64,000 nt of DNA from JBCDJI01 sp964351865 (GCA_964351865.1 CAYGPJ010000005.1:62001-126000), one strand, 5' to 3'; positions 1-8,806 are shown, counted from the first letter of the stretch. Notes: generated by a model not told the origin, from the letters alone. Program-made: numbers and translations.

Positions 1-86
1 TTGGGGAAAAACGACTCTTGATCTTGAATGATACAGACAGCAAATAATTCTTTCGTTCCCAACGTTGACCGTTAGCCTGAACCTAC

Positions 87-800
87 ATGCAGGACACGCT
101 CTCGAACCTTCTCATTCTTCAAGACCGGGACCTACGCAAAATGCAGATCGAATCTGAATTGCAGCGCATCCCCCAGGAAGAAAAACACATCGAACTCACC
201 CTCAAAACTCAATCCGCAGATTACGAAGCCCATAAAAAAGCCGCGCTGCAGGTTGAGGTTCAGCGTAAAGAACTGGATAATGAGGTGCAGGCCAAAGAGG
301 CTAAAATCGCTAAGTATCTCAATCAGCAAATGCAGACCAAAAAGAACGATGAATATCAGGCGCTGGGTCATGAGATTGAGAGAACCAAAAAAGAGATTTC
401 CGAACTGGAAGATCAGGAACTCCAACTGATGGAGGATTACGATAAGGCCCAGCAGGAAGTCGCCGCCGAGGCGGTGCATGTCAAAGAATATGATTCAGCT
501 GCAGAATCACGCCGACAAGCGCTGACCGAGAAAAAGAAAAATCTGCAAGCGGAACTCGAAAAACTGAATGTTGCCATTCAGGAAGCCGAAAGTAAGTGCG
601 ATGCTGCCGCCATGAATATCTACCGCAGAATCCTCAAAAGTAAGGGGGATGTTGCGATTGTAAAAATCGAAGGCGAGAAGATGTGCAGCGGCTGCCATAT
701 GGCGCTGACTCAGCAGGAGGTCATGAAAGCCAAGGGGGGCTTGGTTGCCAACTGCGGCAACTGCGGACGCATTCTCTTCCATCAGAATGAATTTGCTTAA
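87..800 (+). CDS. C4-type zinc-ribbon coiled-coil protein (COG1579 type)
   Basis: A 237-residue protein. About residues 15-180 are heptad-rich, charged and strongly helical, which suggests a long antiparallel coiled coil. The C-terminus carries two CxxC pairs (MCSGCHM near residue 200 and NCGNCGR near 224), the arrangement of the C4-type zinc ribbon found in COG1579/DUF164 proteins. Family members are widespread and suspected to bind nucleic acid, but their exact role is unsettled. It lies 30 bp upstream of glpX on the same strand, so cotranscription is likely. The 86 bp before it hold no recognisable gene. Confidence 0.85.
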   Translation: MQDTLSNLLILQDRDLRKMQIESELQRIPQEEKHIELTLKTQSADYEAHKKAALQVEVQRKELDNEVQAKEAKIAKYLNQQMQTKKNDEYQALGHEIERTKKEISELEDQELQLMEDYDKAQQEVAAEAVHVKEYDSAAESRRQALTEKKKNLQAELEKLNVAIQEAESKCDAAAMNIYRRILKSKGDVAIVKIEGEKMCSGCHMALTQQEVMKAKGGLVANCGNCGRILFHQNEFA

Positions 801-830
801 ATCGCAAAATACACCTTTCATTAAAACCTT

Positions 831-1886
831 ATGACTGAACGCCGACCCGATGTAGAACGCCAGATTGAAATGGACTTTGTCCGCGCGACCGAAATGGCCG
901 CCTTGAATACGCTCCAGTGGCTCGGTAAGGGTGAAAAGGAACTAGCCGATGAGGCAGCTTGCGACGCCATCCGCGGCATGTTCGATTTGATGGATATTCG
1001 TGGCACCATCGCTATCGGCGAAGGCATTAAAGACGAGGCTCCGGGATTATTTTTGGGAGAAAAGGTGGGCACATGGAAAGAAGGCACCCCCAGCTTTGAC
1101 ATCGCACTGGATCCAGTGGATGGAACGACCAACGTCGGTAAAGGCATGCCCAACTCGATCAGTTGTATCGCAGCGGCCATGACGGATAATTCCTCCGGAC
1201 CACAATTAGAGGATATTCCTGCTTTTTATATGAAGAAGCTGGCTTATCCGCTGAAAGTGCGTGAGGCATGGATCAAGGATCCTTCCCTGCCGATTCATAT
1301 CGATGCTCCAATCAGTGAAGTAATCGACGTCACCGCCAAAATTCTCGGTAAAGAAGTGCGTGATGTAGTGGTCTGCGTGCTCGATCGTCCACGCAATCAG
1401 GATCTGATTGATGAAGTCCGTCGCAAAGGAGCGACCATGCGAATGATAGTAGATGGAGACATCGCCGCGGCGCTCGCTCCTGCGATGCGCACCTCAGGGA
1501 TGGATCTGTATGCCGGCATCGGCGGCACTCCGGAGTGTGTGCTTTCCGCCGCTGGTTTGCGCTGTTTGGGCGGTGGCATGCGCGCCAAAATCTGGCCTCG
1601 TGATGCAGCCGAAAAGCAGTCACTGATTGATGCAGGTTGGGGTGATAAACTGGATAAGGAATACATGTCCAAAGATCTGGCTCAGGGAAATGACATCATT
1701 TTTGCCGCTACCGGTATCAGCAGCAGCCCGCTATTGCATGGCGTCGAAGTGGATGGAAACATTGTTAAGACTCATTCGGTTTTAATGCGTGCCCGCAGCG
1801 GAACGGTCCGCTTTCTGGAGGCGCATCATAACCTGAATCGCAAGACAATCCACCTGCGTTCCACCGGTGGCGAGCGTAAGGTTTAA
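831..1886 (+). CDS. glpX: Class II fructose-1,6-bisphosphatase
   Basis: A 351-residue protein of the GlpX family, which hydrolyses fructose-1,6-bisphosphate to fructose-6-phosphate in gluconeogenesis and, in some organisms, sedoheptulose-1,7-bisphosphate. The metal-binding DPVDGTT motif lies near residue 96, preceded by the GEGIKDEAPGL segment near 64-74 and followed by the conserved VDGDIAAAL segment around 208. Length and the N-terminal RQIEMDFVRATEMAAL segment fit full-length family members. It follows the zinc-ribbon gene closely and converges on the signal-peptidase-like gene with 24 bp between them. Nothing looks degraded. Confidence 0.95.
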   Translation: MTERRPDVERQIEMDFVRATEMAALNTLQWLGKGEKELADEAACDAIRGMFDLMDIRGTIAIGEGIKDEAPGLFLGEKVGTWKEGTPSFDIALDPVDGTTNVGKGMPNSISCIAAAMTDNSSGPQLEDIPAFYMKKLAYPLKVREAWIKDPSLPIHIDAPISEVIDVTAKILGKEVRDVVVCVLDRPRNQDLIDEVRRKGATMRMIVDGDIAAALAPAMRTSGMDLYAGIGGTPECVLSAAGLRCLGGGMRAKIWPRDAAEKQSLIDAGWGDKLDKEYMSKDLAQGNDIIFAATGISSSPLLHGVEVDGNIVKTHSVLMRARSGTVRFLEAHHNLNRKTIHLRSTGGERKV

Positions 1887-1892
1887 CCAATC

Positions 1893-1914
1893 GTAGCTTC
1901 ACCCCGTCAGCTAC
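1893..1914. terminator. Candidate hairpin between convergent genes
   Basis: GTAGCT and AGCTAC form perfect 6-bp arms around a 10-nt loop in the gap between glpX and the convergent signal-peptidase-like gene, overlapping the stop codon of the latter. The position suits a bidirectional terminator, but the stem is short and neither side has a clear T-run. Confidence 0.3.
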
Positions 1915-2471
1915 TCATCCGCCCGGAAAACCCACAGCACCCGTGCTATCAAGTTTTCTTGTGGCACCCAGCCCCAGTGGCGACTGTCTTCTGAAATGCG
2001 GTAGTGATCTCCCATAACAAAATAATTCCCGGCAGGAACTGATAGTTGTTCGCCAGCTTTTAGAAAGGTGCCGGAGGCTACCGAACCATCCCAGACTGCG
2101 GGCTGCCATGCCTGCTGATTGATCAGCAGTTCCCCCTCTTGCACCGAAATGATATCCCCTGGGACGGCGACTACTCGCTGAACATAAGCCCAGGGAGGAT
2201 TGATTCCGTGTTGTGCTTCCAGCGATTCAATGCCTTCCGATCGAAAGATTACGATCTGGCCGGCTTGGGGCGGCTTCCATCGCAGACTCAAAGATTCAGC
2301 TAAAACCAGATCCCCGGCCCGCACCGTCGGCCACATCACCTCCAGATTCTTCATCCTGAACAGCAGCAGCCACCCCTGCTGGAACGACAGAACCAAACCA
2401 CCGATCAGTAGGAAAAACAGCAATCCAGCCGATAAACCCCATTGGTGTTTGCGGAGCAAGCGGCTCATCAA
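1911..2471 (-). CDS. Signal peptidase I-like protein lacking the catalytic Ser and Lys
   Basis: A 186-residue S26-family protein with one N-terminal membrane segment (about residues 13-37) and the family boxes in order: VMWPTVRAGD (45-54), YVQRVVAVPGD (96-106) and VMGDHYRISEDSRHWGWVP near 151-170. In active signal peptidase I the first box is SMxPT and the second xKRxxGxPGD, where Ser and Lys form the catalytic dyad. Here codon 2337-2339 reads Val in the Ser position and codon 2178-2180 reads Gln in the Lys position. The fold is otherwise well kept, so this is probably a structural or binding pseudoenzyme rather than a decaying gene. A real signal peptidase must lie elsewhere. Confidence 0.85.
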   Translation of the reverse strand: MMSRLLRKHQWGLSAGLLFFLLIGGLVLSFQQGWLLLFRMKNLEVMWPTVRAGDLVLAESLSLRWKPPQAGQIVIFRSEGIESLEAQHGINPPWAYVQRVVAVPGDIISVQEGELLINQQAWQPAVWDGSVASGTFLKAGEQLSVPAGNYFVMGDHYRISEDSRHWGWVPQENLIARVLWVFRADE

Positions 2472-2478
2472 TCAGCCC

Positions 2479-4224
2479 TTAAACTTCGAAATCAACCGAA
2501 TCTTTATCAAACTCACCGGTCTGATAACGTGCGAGGTAATCTGCCAATGCCGTCTTCACCTTACCTGCCAGCAAGACTCCGCCTAAGATATTTGGCAATG
2601 CCATCGAGAGCAGCATCACATCCGCAAAATCAATCACCGCACCCAGACTGGCAACGGAACCCACGAAAACAAAGAAGACAAAGATCAGCCGAAACCCAAG
2701 CACGGATTTAATTCCGAATAAGTAACCCCAGGCCCGCTCTCCGTAGTAACACCAGGAAAGCATGGTCGAGAACGCGAAGAGAATGATACATATGGCCAGA
2801 ATTTCAGGGAAGAACCCACTCAGCATCGGCACCTGTTGGAACGCCGTCAGGGTCACTTCTGTTCCTTTGGAAATTCCTTCGACTTCATAAGCGCCGGTTA
2901 TCAACACCACCATACCTGTCATGAAGCAGACGACGATGGTATCGATAAATGGCTCCAGACTCGCCACCATTCCTTCCCGCACCGGTTCCGAGGTTTTCGC
3001 CGCCGAGTGCGCAATGGCAGATGACCCTAATCCCGCCTCACTGGAAAATGCTGCCCGCTGAAAACCCACAATCATCGCCCCGATCAGTCCCCCAAAAGCA
3101 GACTTCCAGGCGAAAGCTTCACTCATTACCTCAACCACCAACCCCGGAACGGCTGAGATATTAAACAAAATAATGACGGCACAAGCACTGACGTAAAGAA
3201 TCGCCATGAACGGCACAATCCGTGCCGTTGCCGCACCGATCCGCGTGATTCCACCAATCACGACCACGCCGACAATCACTGCCATGATCAGTCCAAAGCC
3301 AAAGCTCGTCTGGATCCGCACGGCATCTATATTGCCATCCAGATTTGGTTGAACGAAGGTGGTGAAAAAACCCTCAAAGGCCTGATTTGCCTGAAACATA
3401 TTTCCACCCCCGATGGCGGCACCCATGCACAATATCGCAAACAACACCGCGATCGCTTTGGCAAAAGGCTTCCAGCCCGATCCGAATTCAGACAACCCCT
3501 GAGACAAGTAGAACATTGGCCCCCCGGAAATGCTGCCGTCCGGATTGGTGATGCGATACATCTGAGCCAGCGTGGATTCATGAAACTTCGAGGCCATCCC
3601 GAAAAATCCCAGAAACATCATCCAGAACAGCGCCCCCGGGCCACCTGTCACCATCGCCACTGCAACCCCGGCAATATTCCCCAGGCCGACTGTCGCCGAT
3701 AAAGCCGAAGTCAAAGCCCGAAACGGCGTGATATCCCCCTCATGTTTATCATGGTCATACTTTCCTCGGACGATCGAAATCGCATGCCCGAACATCCGTA
3801 AATTGACGAATTTATGATAAAAAGTGTAAAAGACGGCTCCGATGGCCAGAAAAATGACCAAGAATTTAACAGAGGGTCCCGCTTTGGCCGGCTTACCGGT
3901 ATTTTCATCCAGAATAACCTCTCCGGTCTCCTGATCTCTTATCTCGGTCTTGAACAAGCCTCCCGAAACATCAAAAAGCAACAGATCAAACAGCACGGCA
4001 TTTACCTTGCCCAAGCTATTGTCCAGCGTTTCGGCGATCTTTTCCTGTGAAGATTGAATCATCTCCACCATGCTACCTTGCTCACCCTCTTCCACTTTGG
4101 CCTGAGCCGAACTGGCTATCAGGAACAACATCACGATTGCGATCACGCATTTAAGGAGGCCCGAATCACGGTGCAGGGGGCATATAGGGGGTATTTGCAT
4201 ACTTCTTTCTCTCAGAGAAGGCAT
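2479..4224 (-). CDS. Sodium/alanine-type amino-acid symporter (AGCS family)
   Basis: A 581-residue polytopic membrane protein. The AGCS family couples Na+ entry to uptake of alanine or glycine. Its hallmark segment is present as FWMMFLGFFGMASKFHE, together with GLGNIAGVAVAM and SSEAGLGSSAIAHSAA. About 130 residues precede the core. They include a likely signal sequence (hydrophobic residues ending in SSAQA), a periplasmic-looking stretch and an extra membrane segment, which is longer than classical AlsT/DagA proteins. ATG at 4200 is an alternative start that still keeps the signal sequence. The gene is divergent from lpxC/fabZ, sharing a 60-bp intergenic region. The substrate cannot be fixed from sequence alone. 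Confidence 0.9.
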   Translation of the reverse strand: MPSLRERSMQIPPICPLHRDSGLLKCVIAIVMLFLIASSAQAKVEEGEQGSMVEMIQSSQEKIAETLDNSLGKVNAVLFDLLLFDVSGGLFKTEIRDQETGEVILDENTGKPAKAGPSVKFLVIFLAIGAVFYTFYHKFVNLRMFGHAISIVRGKYDHDKHEGDITPFRALTSALSATVGLGNIAGVAVAMVTGGPGALFWMMFLGFFGMASKFHESTLAQMYRITNPDGSISGGPMFYLSQGLSEFGSGWKPFAKAIAVLFAILCMGAAIGGGNMFQANQAFEGFFTTFVQPNLDGNIDAVRIQTSFGFGLIMAVIVGVVVIGGITRIGAATARIVPFMAILYVSACAVIILFNISAVPGLVVEVMSEAFAWKSAFGGLIGAMIVGFQRAAFSSEAGLGSSAIAHSAAKTSEPVREGMVASLEPFIDTIVVCFMTGMVVLITGAYEVEGISKGTEVTLTAFQQVPMLSGFFPEILAICIILFAFSTMLSWCYYGERAWGYLFGIKSVLGFRLIFVFFVFVGSVASLGAVIDFADVMLLSMALPNILGGVLLAGKVKTALADYLARYQTGEFDKDSVDFEV

Positions 4225-4284
4225 CGCTTGCCAATTGGTTTTTTTCTCTGTTAAGGTATCTGGCTACCAGAGAGTAATATAAAT

Positions 4285-5595
4285 ATGGCAAGCAACTTAC
4301 AAACTACCGTCGCCCAGGAGGCTAGCGCCGCCGGAACTTCCCTACATACGGGAAACAAAGTCACCATGACCATTCTGCCCGCAGCAGCGGATATGGGCAT
4401 CATGTTCCGGCGCACCGATCTCAAGGACAAACCCACCATGAACGCACAGGTCGAACTGGTCAAACAGGTCGAACGTTCCACCACCCTCAGTGACGGCGCG
4501 ATTTCCATCCACACTGTCGAACATCTGCTCTCTGCGTTACGCGGTGTTGGGATCGATAACGCTATCATTGAAATGGATTCCAACGAGCCCGCGATCGGCG
4601 ATGGCAGCTCCTCCATTTTCATCGAACTGCTGGACAAGGCCGGTAAAAAAGAGCTGGAACCCAAACGCAAGTCTTTCGAATTACGTGAACCCATTATGAT
4701 TCAGGGGAAAGATAATTCCTACATGGCGGCCTTCCCGCACGACGGCTTTAAGATCTCCTGCACCAATGCCAACCACACCGGCAAATTTACCCAATACCTG
4801 AGTCTCGACATCAACGAAGAAACTTACCGGCAAGAAATCGCACCGGCCCGCACCTTTGTTTTTTACGATGAAGTTCAGCCGCTGATGGAAAAAGGCCTCG
4901 TGAAAGGCGGCAGCCTCGAAAACGCAATTGTTATTCGTGACGACAGTGTTCTCTGTAAAGGCGAGCTTCGCTACGAAGACGAATTCGTGCGCCATAAGAT
5001 GCTGGACATTATCGGCGACTTATCTCTCTTCCCAATCCCGGTCAAGGCCCACATCGTCACCGCTAAACCCAGCCACGCACTGAATGTCCAGATGGCCAAA
5101 GCCCTGGAGAAAGCATATCGCAACTACCTTTCCACTCTCATGCCGATGGAATTCATTCCAGTCGGTGAAGGGGCGCTGGATGTGAACGAGGTGATGAACA
5201 TTCTGCCCCATCGTTATCCGTTCCTGATGGTCGACCGGATTCTGAAATTTGACGGCGACAATAAAGCCACCGGCATCAAATCCGTCTCAATCAATGAACC
5301 CTACTTCCAGGGACACTTCCCCGGGCGCCCGGTGATGCCGGGAGTACTCCAGATCGAAGCAATGGCACAGGTGGCCAGCGTGCTGATGCTGCGGCGCTCC
5401 GAACACGCCGGACGGATTGGTTACTTCATGAGCGCGGATAAGGTCAAGTTCCGTAAAATGGTTTTCCCCGGCGATACGGTTTATATTGATGTCGAGATCG
5501 TCAAGGCGCGCGGCAAAATCGGCAAAGCGGTTGGAAAATGCGTCGTCAACAATGAAGTAGTCTCCGAAGGAGAATACACCTTCTACATCGAGTAA
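4285..5595 (+). CDS. lpxC/fabZ: LpxC-FabZ fusion: UDP-3-O-acyl-GlcNAc deacetylase / 3-hydroxyacyl-ACP dehydratase
   Basis: A 436-residue bifunctional enzyme. Residues 1 to about 290 are LpxC, the zinc deacetylase of the committed lipid A step, with HTVEHLLSALRG near 72 and the metal/catalytic segment RHKMLDIIGDL near 236. Residues from about 296 on are FabZ, which dehydrates 3-hydroxyacyl-ACP, with HRYPFLMVDRI near 309 and HFPGRPVMPGVLQIEAMAQ near 349. Such fusions are known in Bacteroidota and some PVC bacteria. The gene is followed after 37 bp by lpxA, giving a compact lipid A operon. It shows that the organism makes lipid A and has an LPS-type outer membrane. Confidence 0.96.
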   Translation: MASNLQTTVAQEASAAGTSLHTGNKVTMTILPAAADMGIMFRRTDLKDKPTMNAQVELVKQVERSTTLSDGAISIHTVEHLLSALRGVGIDNAIIEMDSNEPAIGDGSSSIFIELLDKAGKKELEPKRKSFELREPIMIQGKDNSYMAAFPHDGFKISCTNANHTGKFTQYLSLDINEETYRQEIAPARTFVFYDEVQPLMEKGLVKGGSLENAIVIRDDSVLCKGELRYEDEFVRHKMLDIIGDLSLFPIPVKAHIVTAKPSHALNVQMAKALEKAYRNYLSTLMPMEFIPVGEGALDVNEVMNILPHRYPFLMVDRILKFDGDNKATGIKSVSINEPYFQGHFPGRPVMPGVLQIEAMAQVASVLMLRRSEHAGRIGYFMSADKVKFRKMVFPGDTVYIDVEIVKARGKIGKAVGKCVVNNEVVSEGEYTFYIE

Positions 5596-5632
5596 GTTTA
5601 ATTTTACCGCCTACCATTTACCCTTTACCACC

Positions 5633-6400
5633 GTGATTCACCCGACTGCCATTATTTCGCCCCAGGCGGAAATAGACGACTCTTGCGAAATCGGCCCCTA
5701 CTGTGTCATCGGGGACGGGGTGAAGCTCGGTAAAGACTGCCGTTTGGAAAATCACGTCACTTTGCAGGGACCGACCACCATTGGAGTGGAAAACCACTTC
5801 CATCCCTATGTGGTAATCGGCGGACAGACTCAGGATTTAAAATACCAACAAGAGCCGACCTATCTGGAGATCGGCGACCGCAATCACTTCCGCGAATTCA
5901 CCACGATCAATCGTGGCACGGCTCCGGGCGAAAAAACGGTCATCGGTTCTGATAATCACTTGCTGGCCTACAGTCACGTCGCGCACAATTGTATCGTCGG
6001 CAATCACTGTATTTTCTCTAATAACGGCACCCTAGCCGGACACGTGGTCATGGAAGACTACGCCGTGATCGGAGGCCTCTCCGCAGTTCATCAATACTGC
6101 CGTATCGGACAGCACGCGATGATCGGTGGCTGCACTAAAATTGTGCAGGATGTGCCGCCATATTTCATCGCCGATGGCAATCCGGCCGGAATCCGCTCCA
6201 TCAACGCCGTTGGTCTCCAGCGCCGAGGATTTAGTGAGTTCGCCATTGCGAATTTGAAGAAGTCGCTGCGGCTGTTAAGAAACTCCGATCTGAATACCTC
6301 CCAGGCATGCCAGCAGATTGAAACCGAATTTGCTGAGTGCGAAGAGGTGCAGACGTTGCTGAAATTCATCCGCAGCAGCGAGCGCGGAGTAATTCGTTAA
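5633..6400 (+). CDS. lpxA: UDP-N-acetylglucosamine acyltransferase LpxA
   Basis: A 255-residue left-handed beta-helix protein starting at GTG. Hexapeptide repeats run from HPTAIISPQAEI through about residue 190, followed by a helical C-terminal domain. The segment SHVAHNCIVGNHCIFSNNG holds the catalytic His region of LpxA, and HQYCRIGQHAMIGGCTKIVQ matches the substrate-binding part. It transfers a 3-hydroxyacyl chain from ACP to UDP-GlcNAc, the first lipid A reaction, and lies directly behind lpxC/fabZ, whose product acts next. Its stop overlaps the convergent nucleotidyltransferase gene by 4 bp. Confidence 0.96.
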   Translation: MIHPTAIISPQAEIDDSCEIGPYCVIGDGVKLGKDCRLENHVTLQGPTTIGVENHFHPYVVIGGQTQDLKYQQEPTYLEIGDRNHFREFTTINRGTAPGEKTVIGSDNHLLAYSHVAHNCIVGNHCIFSNNGTLAGHVVMEDYAVIGGLSAVHQYCRIGQHAMIGGCTKIVQDVPPYFIADGNPAGIRSINAVGLQRRGFSEFAIANLKKSLRLLRNSDLNTSQACQQIETEFAECEEVQTLLKFIRSSERGVIR

Positions 6401-6894
6401 TCGTTTTGGTTAGCTTTCTTTTGGAGCGCCAGAATCGCCTCCAACTCACGCACCACGTGAATGTCCTTCGGACGTCCGATCGCATTTTTTGCTGCGATTA
6501 ACAAAGGTGCACTGATGATAGGAACTTGCACGCCCTGAAACAAAACGAACTCTGCACTTTCGACAACTTGAGCAAAATCTCCCACCCCTTTCACATTACC
6601 AAGACAATCAAGTTGCCCCCAGTCCGTCATTAAATACAGATTTTCCCAATGAGGGTCATTAGTATCTTTTTCAACAAAAAGTCGTTTATTCAATCCTACC
6701 CGATGCCGAGGATGAAGATCGTGAAGCGCTTGGAATAATTTCTTGAGATTTTGAGGTTCCATTGAAATCGCAATGTCCACATCCTGAGTCATCAGCGCAC
6801 TGCCATGAAATATGGCTGCATATCCACCCACTAAAACCATGTCAACTTTGTTTTCTACCAACCTCAGCAGCAGTTTTTGCAGTTTAACGTCCAT
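6397..6894 (-). CDS. Nucleotidyltransferase-fold protein (AbiEii/MNT-like), possible toxin component
   Basis: A 165-residue protein with an N-terminal nucleotidyltransferase signature: VLVGGYAAIFHG near 20-31 followed by TQDVDIAI, giving the GG and DxD elements. A later LDC in WGQLDCLGN could supply the third acidic residue. The C-terminal AAKNAIGRPKDIHVVRELEA is typical of small stand-alone members related to AbiEii-type or DUF6036-type proteins, many of which sit in two-gene toxin-antitoxin-like modules. Its ATG lies inside the end of the small upstream gene (11-bp overlap), so the two are translationally coupled. A toxin role is inference. Confidence 0.75.
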   Translation of the reverse strand: MDVKLQKLLLRLVENKVDMVLVGGYAAIFHGSALMTQDVDIAISMEPQNLKKLFQALHDLHPRHRVGLNKRLFVEKDTNDPHWENLYLMTDWGQLDCLGNVKGVGDFAQVVESAEFVLFQGVQVPIISAPLLIAAKNAIGRPKDIHVVRELEAILALQKKANQND

Positions 6895-7102
6895 AGTGAA
6901 CTCGCCCCGCTTCTCTCAACTTTAATGCAAAACTAAGTGCAGAATCGTGATGATCCAGTCGCTCCTCAATACTTCTGGACAAGTTCACCTCCAGCAGTGA
7001 AATATCAATGCCGTAGTCGATGGCACGTTGAATGGGATCCTCAGAAAGAGGCGCTTCCTTTAGCCGTGATGGGGTGCTGTCTGACACGAATTTATTCTGC
7101 AT
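6884..7102 (-). CDS. Small hypothetical protein paired with nucleotidyltransferase
   Basis: A 72-residue protein that I do not recognise. It has a polar N-terminus (KEAPLSEDPIQRAIDYG) followed by a helical, charged segment (SRSIEERLDHHDSALSFALKLREAG). Its stop overlaps the start of the nucleotidyltransferase gene by 11 bp, the usual layout for a small partner or antitoxin encoded first. The repeated leucines suggest a helical dimerisation or binding surface. No DNA-binding motif is clear. Function unknown; the partner role rests on gene arrangement only. Confidence 0.6.
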   Translation of the reverse strand: MQNKFVSDSTPSRLKEAPLSEDPIQRAIDYGIDISLLEVNLSRSIEERLDHHDSALSFALKLREAGRVHYGR

Positions 7103-7158
7103 GAACTCCGGAGTGGCGTCAACTGAACCAACATCTCCCCCAACATTCTCGCTGCCTG

Positions 7159-7632
7159 TCAGCGTCGCCCACCCTGAAATACCACAATGGTGCCACCCGC
7201 TTGAGTGAAGCCCACAGCGACCGCTCCCAGTTCTGCCCGGGGCGATAACAGATTTTTCTGATGCCCTCGACTCTTCATCCAGGCGGCGACTACCCGCTCC
7301 GCATCTGGAACCGCTGAAAAGCGGTAAAGGTTCTCATTTAAATAGCTGAAACCATGGGCTTTTTGCAGGGTAGGGAGATTCTTTCGGTGTTCCATCCGGT
7401 TGAGGCGAGCAAGTCGCTCTGCCCACTGGTCGGCTAACTCCTGTAATTTGGGTTCCGGTTTTAATGCCGGCAGGTCCTGCTGGCTGCGTTGAAGATTGAT
7501 CAGTCTAAAAATTTCCTGCCCCAACACATTCTCAGCCGTTGCCGCCGACAATGATGGCGTCACCACGAGCGCCAGCGCCAGCAACACCATGAAGCCAACA
7601 TATATTATTCGCTTCATGGCTACTGTATTCAT
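7159..7632 (-). CDS. Secreted CAP-domain (SCP/PR1-like) protein
   Basis: A 157-residue protein with an N-terminal signal sequence (hydrophobic IIYVGFMVLLALALVVTPSL, cleavage likely after the Ala-rich SAATA region near residue 32). The remainder matches a bacterial CAP domain: RLINLQRSQQDLPAL, LQELADQWAERLA, HRKNL, LNENLYRF and VVAAWMKSRGHQKNLLSP, the last being the characteristic W..S.GH..N box. Bacterial CAP proteins are secreted and mostly of unknown activity. It overlaps the end of mqnD by one base and is probably cotranscribed with it, with no obvious functional link. Confidence 0.85.
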   Translation of the reverse strand: MNTVAMKRIIYVGFMVLLALALVVTPSLSAATAENVLGQEIFRLINLQRSQQDLPALKPEPKLQELADQWAERLARLNRMEHRKNLPTLQKAHGFSYLNENLYRFSAVPDAERVVAAWMKSRGHQKNLLSPRAELGAVAVGFTQAGGTIVVFQGGRR

Positions 7633-8471
7633 TAACCTATAAACTCGAGATCCACTTCGGGAATCAAACCGGCCGCATGACCACGTTTGAGAAATTCACG
7701 CACAGCTGCCCGACCTCGCTCGCCATAATCGACGGTCAGATCATTGACATACATCCCGATGAACTCATCGGCACGGTCCTCGTCGAGACCGCGTCCCAGT
7801 GGGAGCGAATGCAGCACCGCATCCCGCCGGTGATCTAGGCTGTACTGAATGCTTTCCTTCAAGATCTCAGCAATCTCGTTTTTCTTATCCAACGGGAATG
7901 ATTTGCGAATCACATTACCCCCCAGCGGCAGCGGCAACCCTTCGGTTTCCTCGAACCACCACTGCCCTAAATCACGCGACAGCACCAGATTCTTATCTTT
8001 CCAAGTCAGTTGTCCCTCATGAATCAACAGGCCCACATCCGCTGTTCCCTGGTCCAAGGCATCAAAAATTTCATCAAACGGAACCACCACCAGATTGAGC
8101 TCATCCCCGGAACACCCCAGATACAATTGCAACGCCAGGTAGGCACTAGTCAGTTTTCCGGGAATGGCGATCCGGCATTTTTTAAGTTCTTCTTTGGTAT
8201 AGGTTTTTTCACCCACCAGCATCGGACCGTAGTTATCTCCCATGCTGGCACCGCTGGCTAAAAGCGAATATTTATCCGTCAGATAAGCAAAGGCATGAAT
8301 AGAAACCGCCGTAATGTCCAGTTCCTCCTGGTGAGCTCGCTCATTCAGCTTCTGAATGTCCTGCAGGATGTGTTCAAAGGTGTAGCCCCGAGTTTCCATT
8401 TTGTCTTTCGCCAAGGCGTAAAACATGAACGCGTCGTCCGGATCCGGACTGTGTCCTAGTGTGAGATGCAT
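7632..8471 (-). CDS. mqnD: 1,4-dihydroxy-6-naphthoate synthase (futalosine menaquinone pathway)
   Basis: A 279-residue periplasmic-binding-protein-fold enzyme without a signal sequence. The N-terminal LGHSPDPDDAFMFYAL motif and the later DITAVSIHAFAYL, SGASMGDNYGPMLV and ADVGLLIHEGQLT segments match MqnD, which converts cyclic dehypoxanthinyl futalosine to 1,4-dihydroxy-6-naphthoate. This indicates the futalosine route to menaquinone rather than the classical Men route. MqnA is the nearest alternative, but the SPDPDDAFMFY start favours MqnD. The other mqn genes are not in this window. Confidence 0.9.
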   Translation of the reverse strand: MHLTLGHSPDPDDAFMFYALAKDKMETRGYTFEHILQDIQKLNERAHQEELDITAVSIHAFAYLTDKYSLLASGASMGDNYGPMLVGEKTYTKEELKKCRIAIPGKLTSAYLALQLYLGCSGDELNLVVVPFDEIFDALDQGTADVGLLIHEGQLTWKDKNLVLSRDLGQWWFEETEGLPLPLGGNVIRKSFPLDKKNEIAEILKESIQYSLDHRRDAVLHSLPLGRGLDEDRADEFIGMYVNDLTVDYGERGRAAVREFLKRGHAAGLIPEVDLEFIG

Positions 8472-8584
8472 AATGAGTTTATTTCAATCAAGTGGTTAAG
8501 TTAAGTTCTGAGGCGGTCAGCAAACCCAGGTGTATCCGTTAATTTGATCGCTCGCTTTTCTGAATCGCTGATTCGCTTATTCGC

Positions 8585-8806
8585 TTATTCGTAATCCGCC
8601 GCTTCAATCGACATTGGCTCACGAGTTGAGAGTAACCCGGCCTGAGTCACCACTGCCTCTGATGAATGATCGAAACGGTAGGCATTGCAGTTCGGACATA
8701 CCGTCACTTTTTTAGTCACGATGGATCCACAGCATTCACATACTTTAAATCCACCCGGACGGGACAGAATTTTCTCAGCGGCCTGCTTTCTAGCTTCGAT
8801 ACTCAT
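8585..8806 (-). CDS. Small zinc-ribbon protein
   Basis: A 73-residue protein with cysteines in CECCGS near 23-28 and CPNCNAYRFD near 37-46, the spacing of a zinc ribbon. The N-terminal helix (MSIEARKQAAEKILSRPGGF) and the acidic tail carry no other motif. Such small ribbons are often nucleic-acid or protein binding, but function here is unknown. It stands alone between mqnD and an unrecognised gene. Confidence 0.7.
   Translation of the reverse strand: MSIEARKQAAEKILSRPGGFKVCECCGSIVTKKVTVCPNCNAYRFDHSSEAVVTQAGLLSTREPMSIEAADYE

Noticed and set aside
132..479. - strand frame opposite the zinc-ribbon gene
   Set aside because: Phe- and Leu-rich composition is the mirror image of the coiled-coil codons on the other strand.
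8540..8590. Short tandem pattern (ATTCGCTT units)
   Set aside because: Only about three short imperfect units in a 112-bp gap; not a meaningful repeat array or CRISPR.
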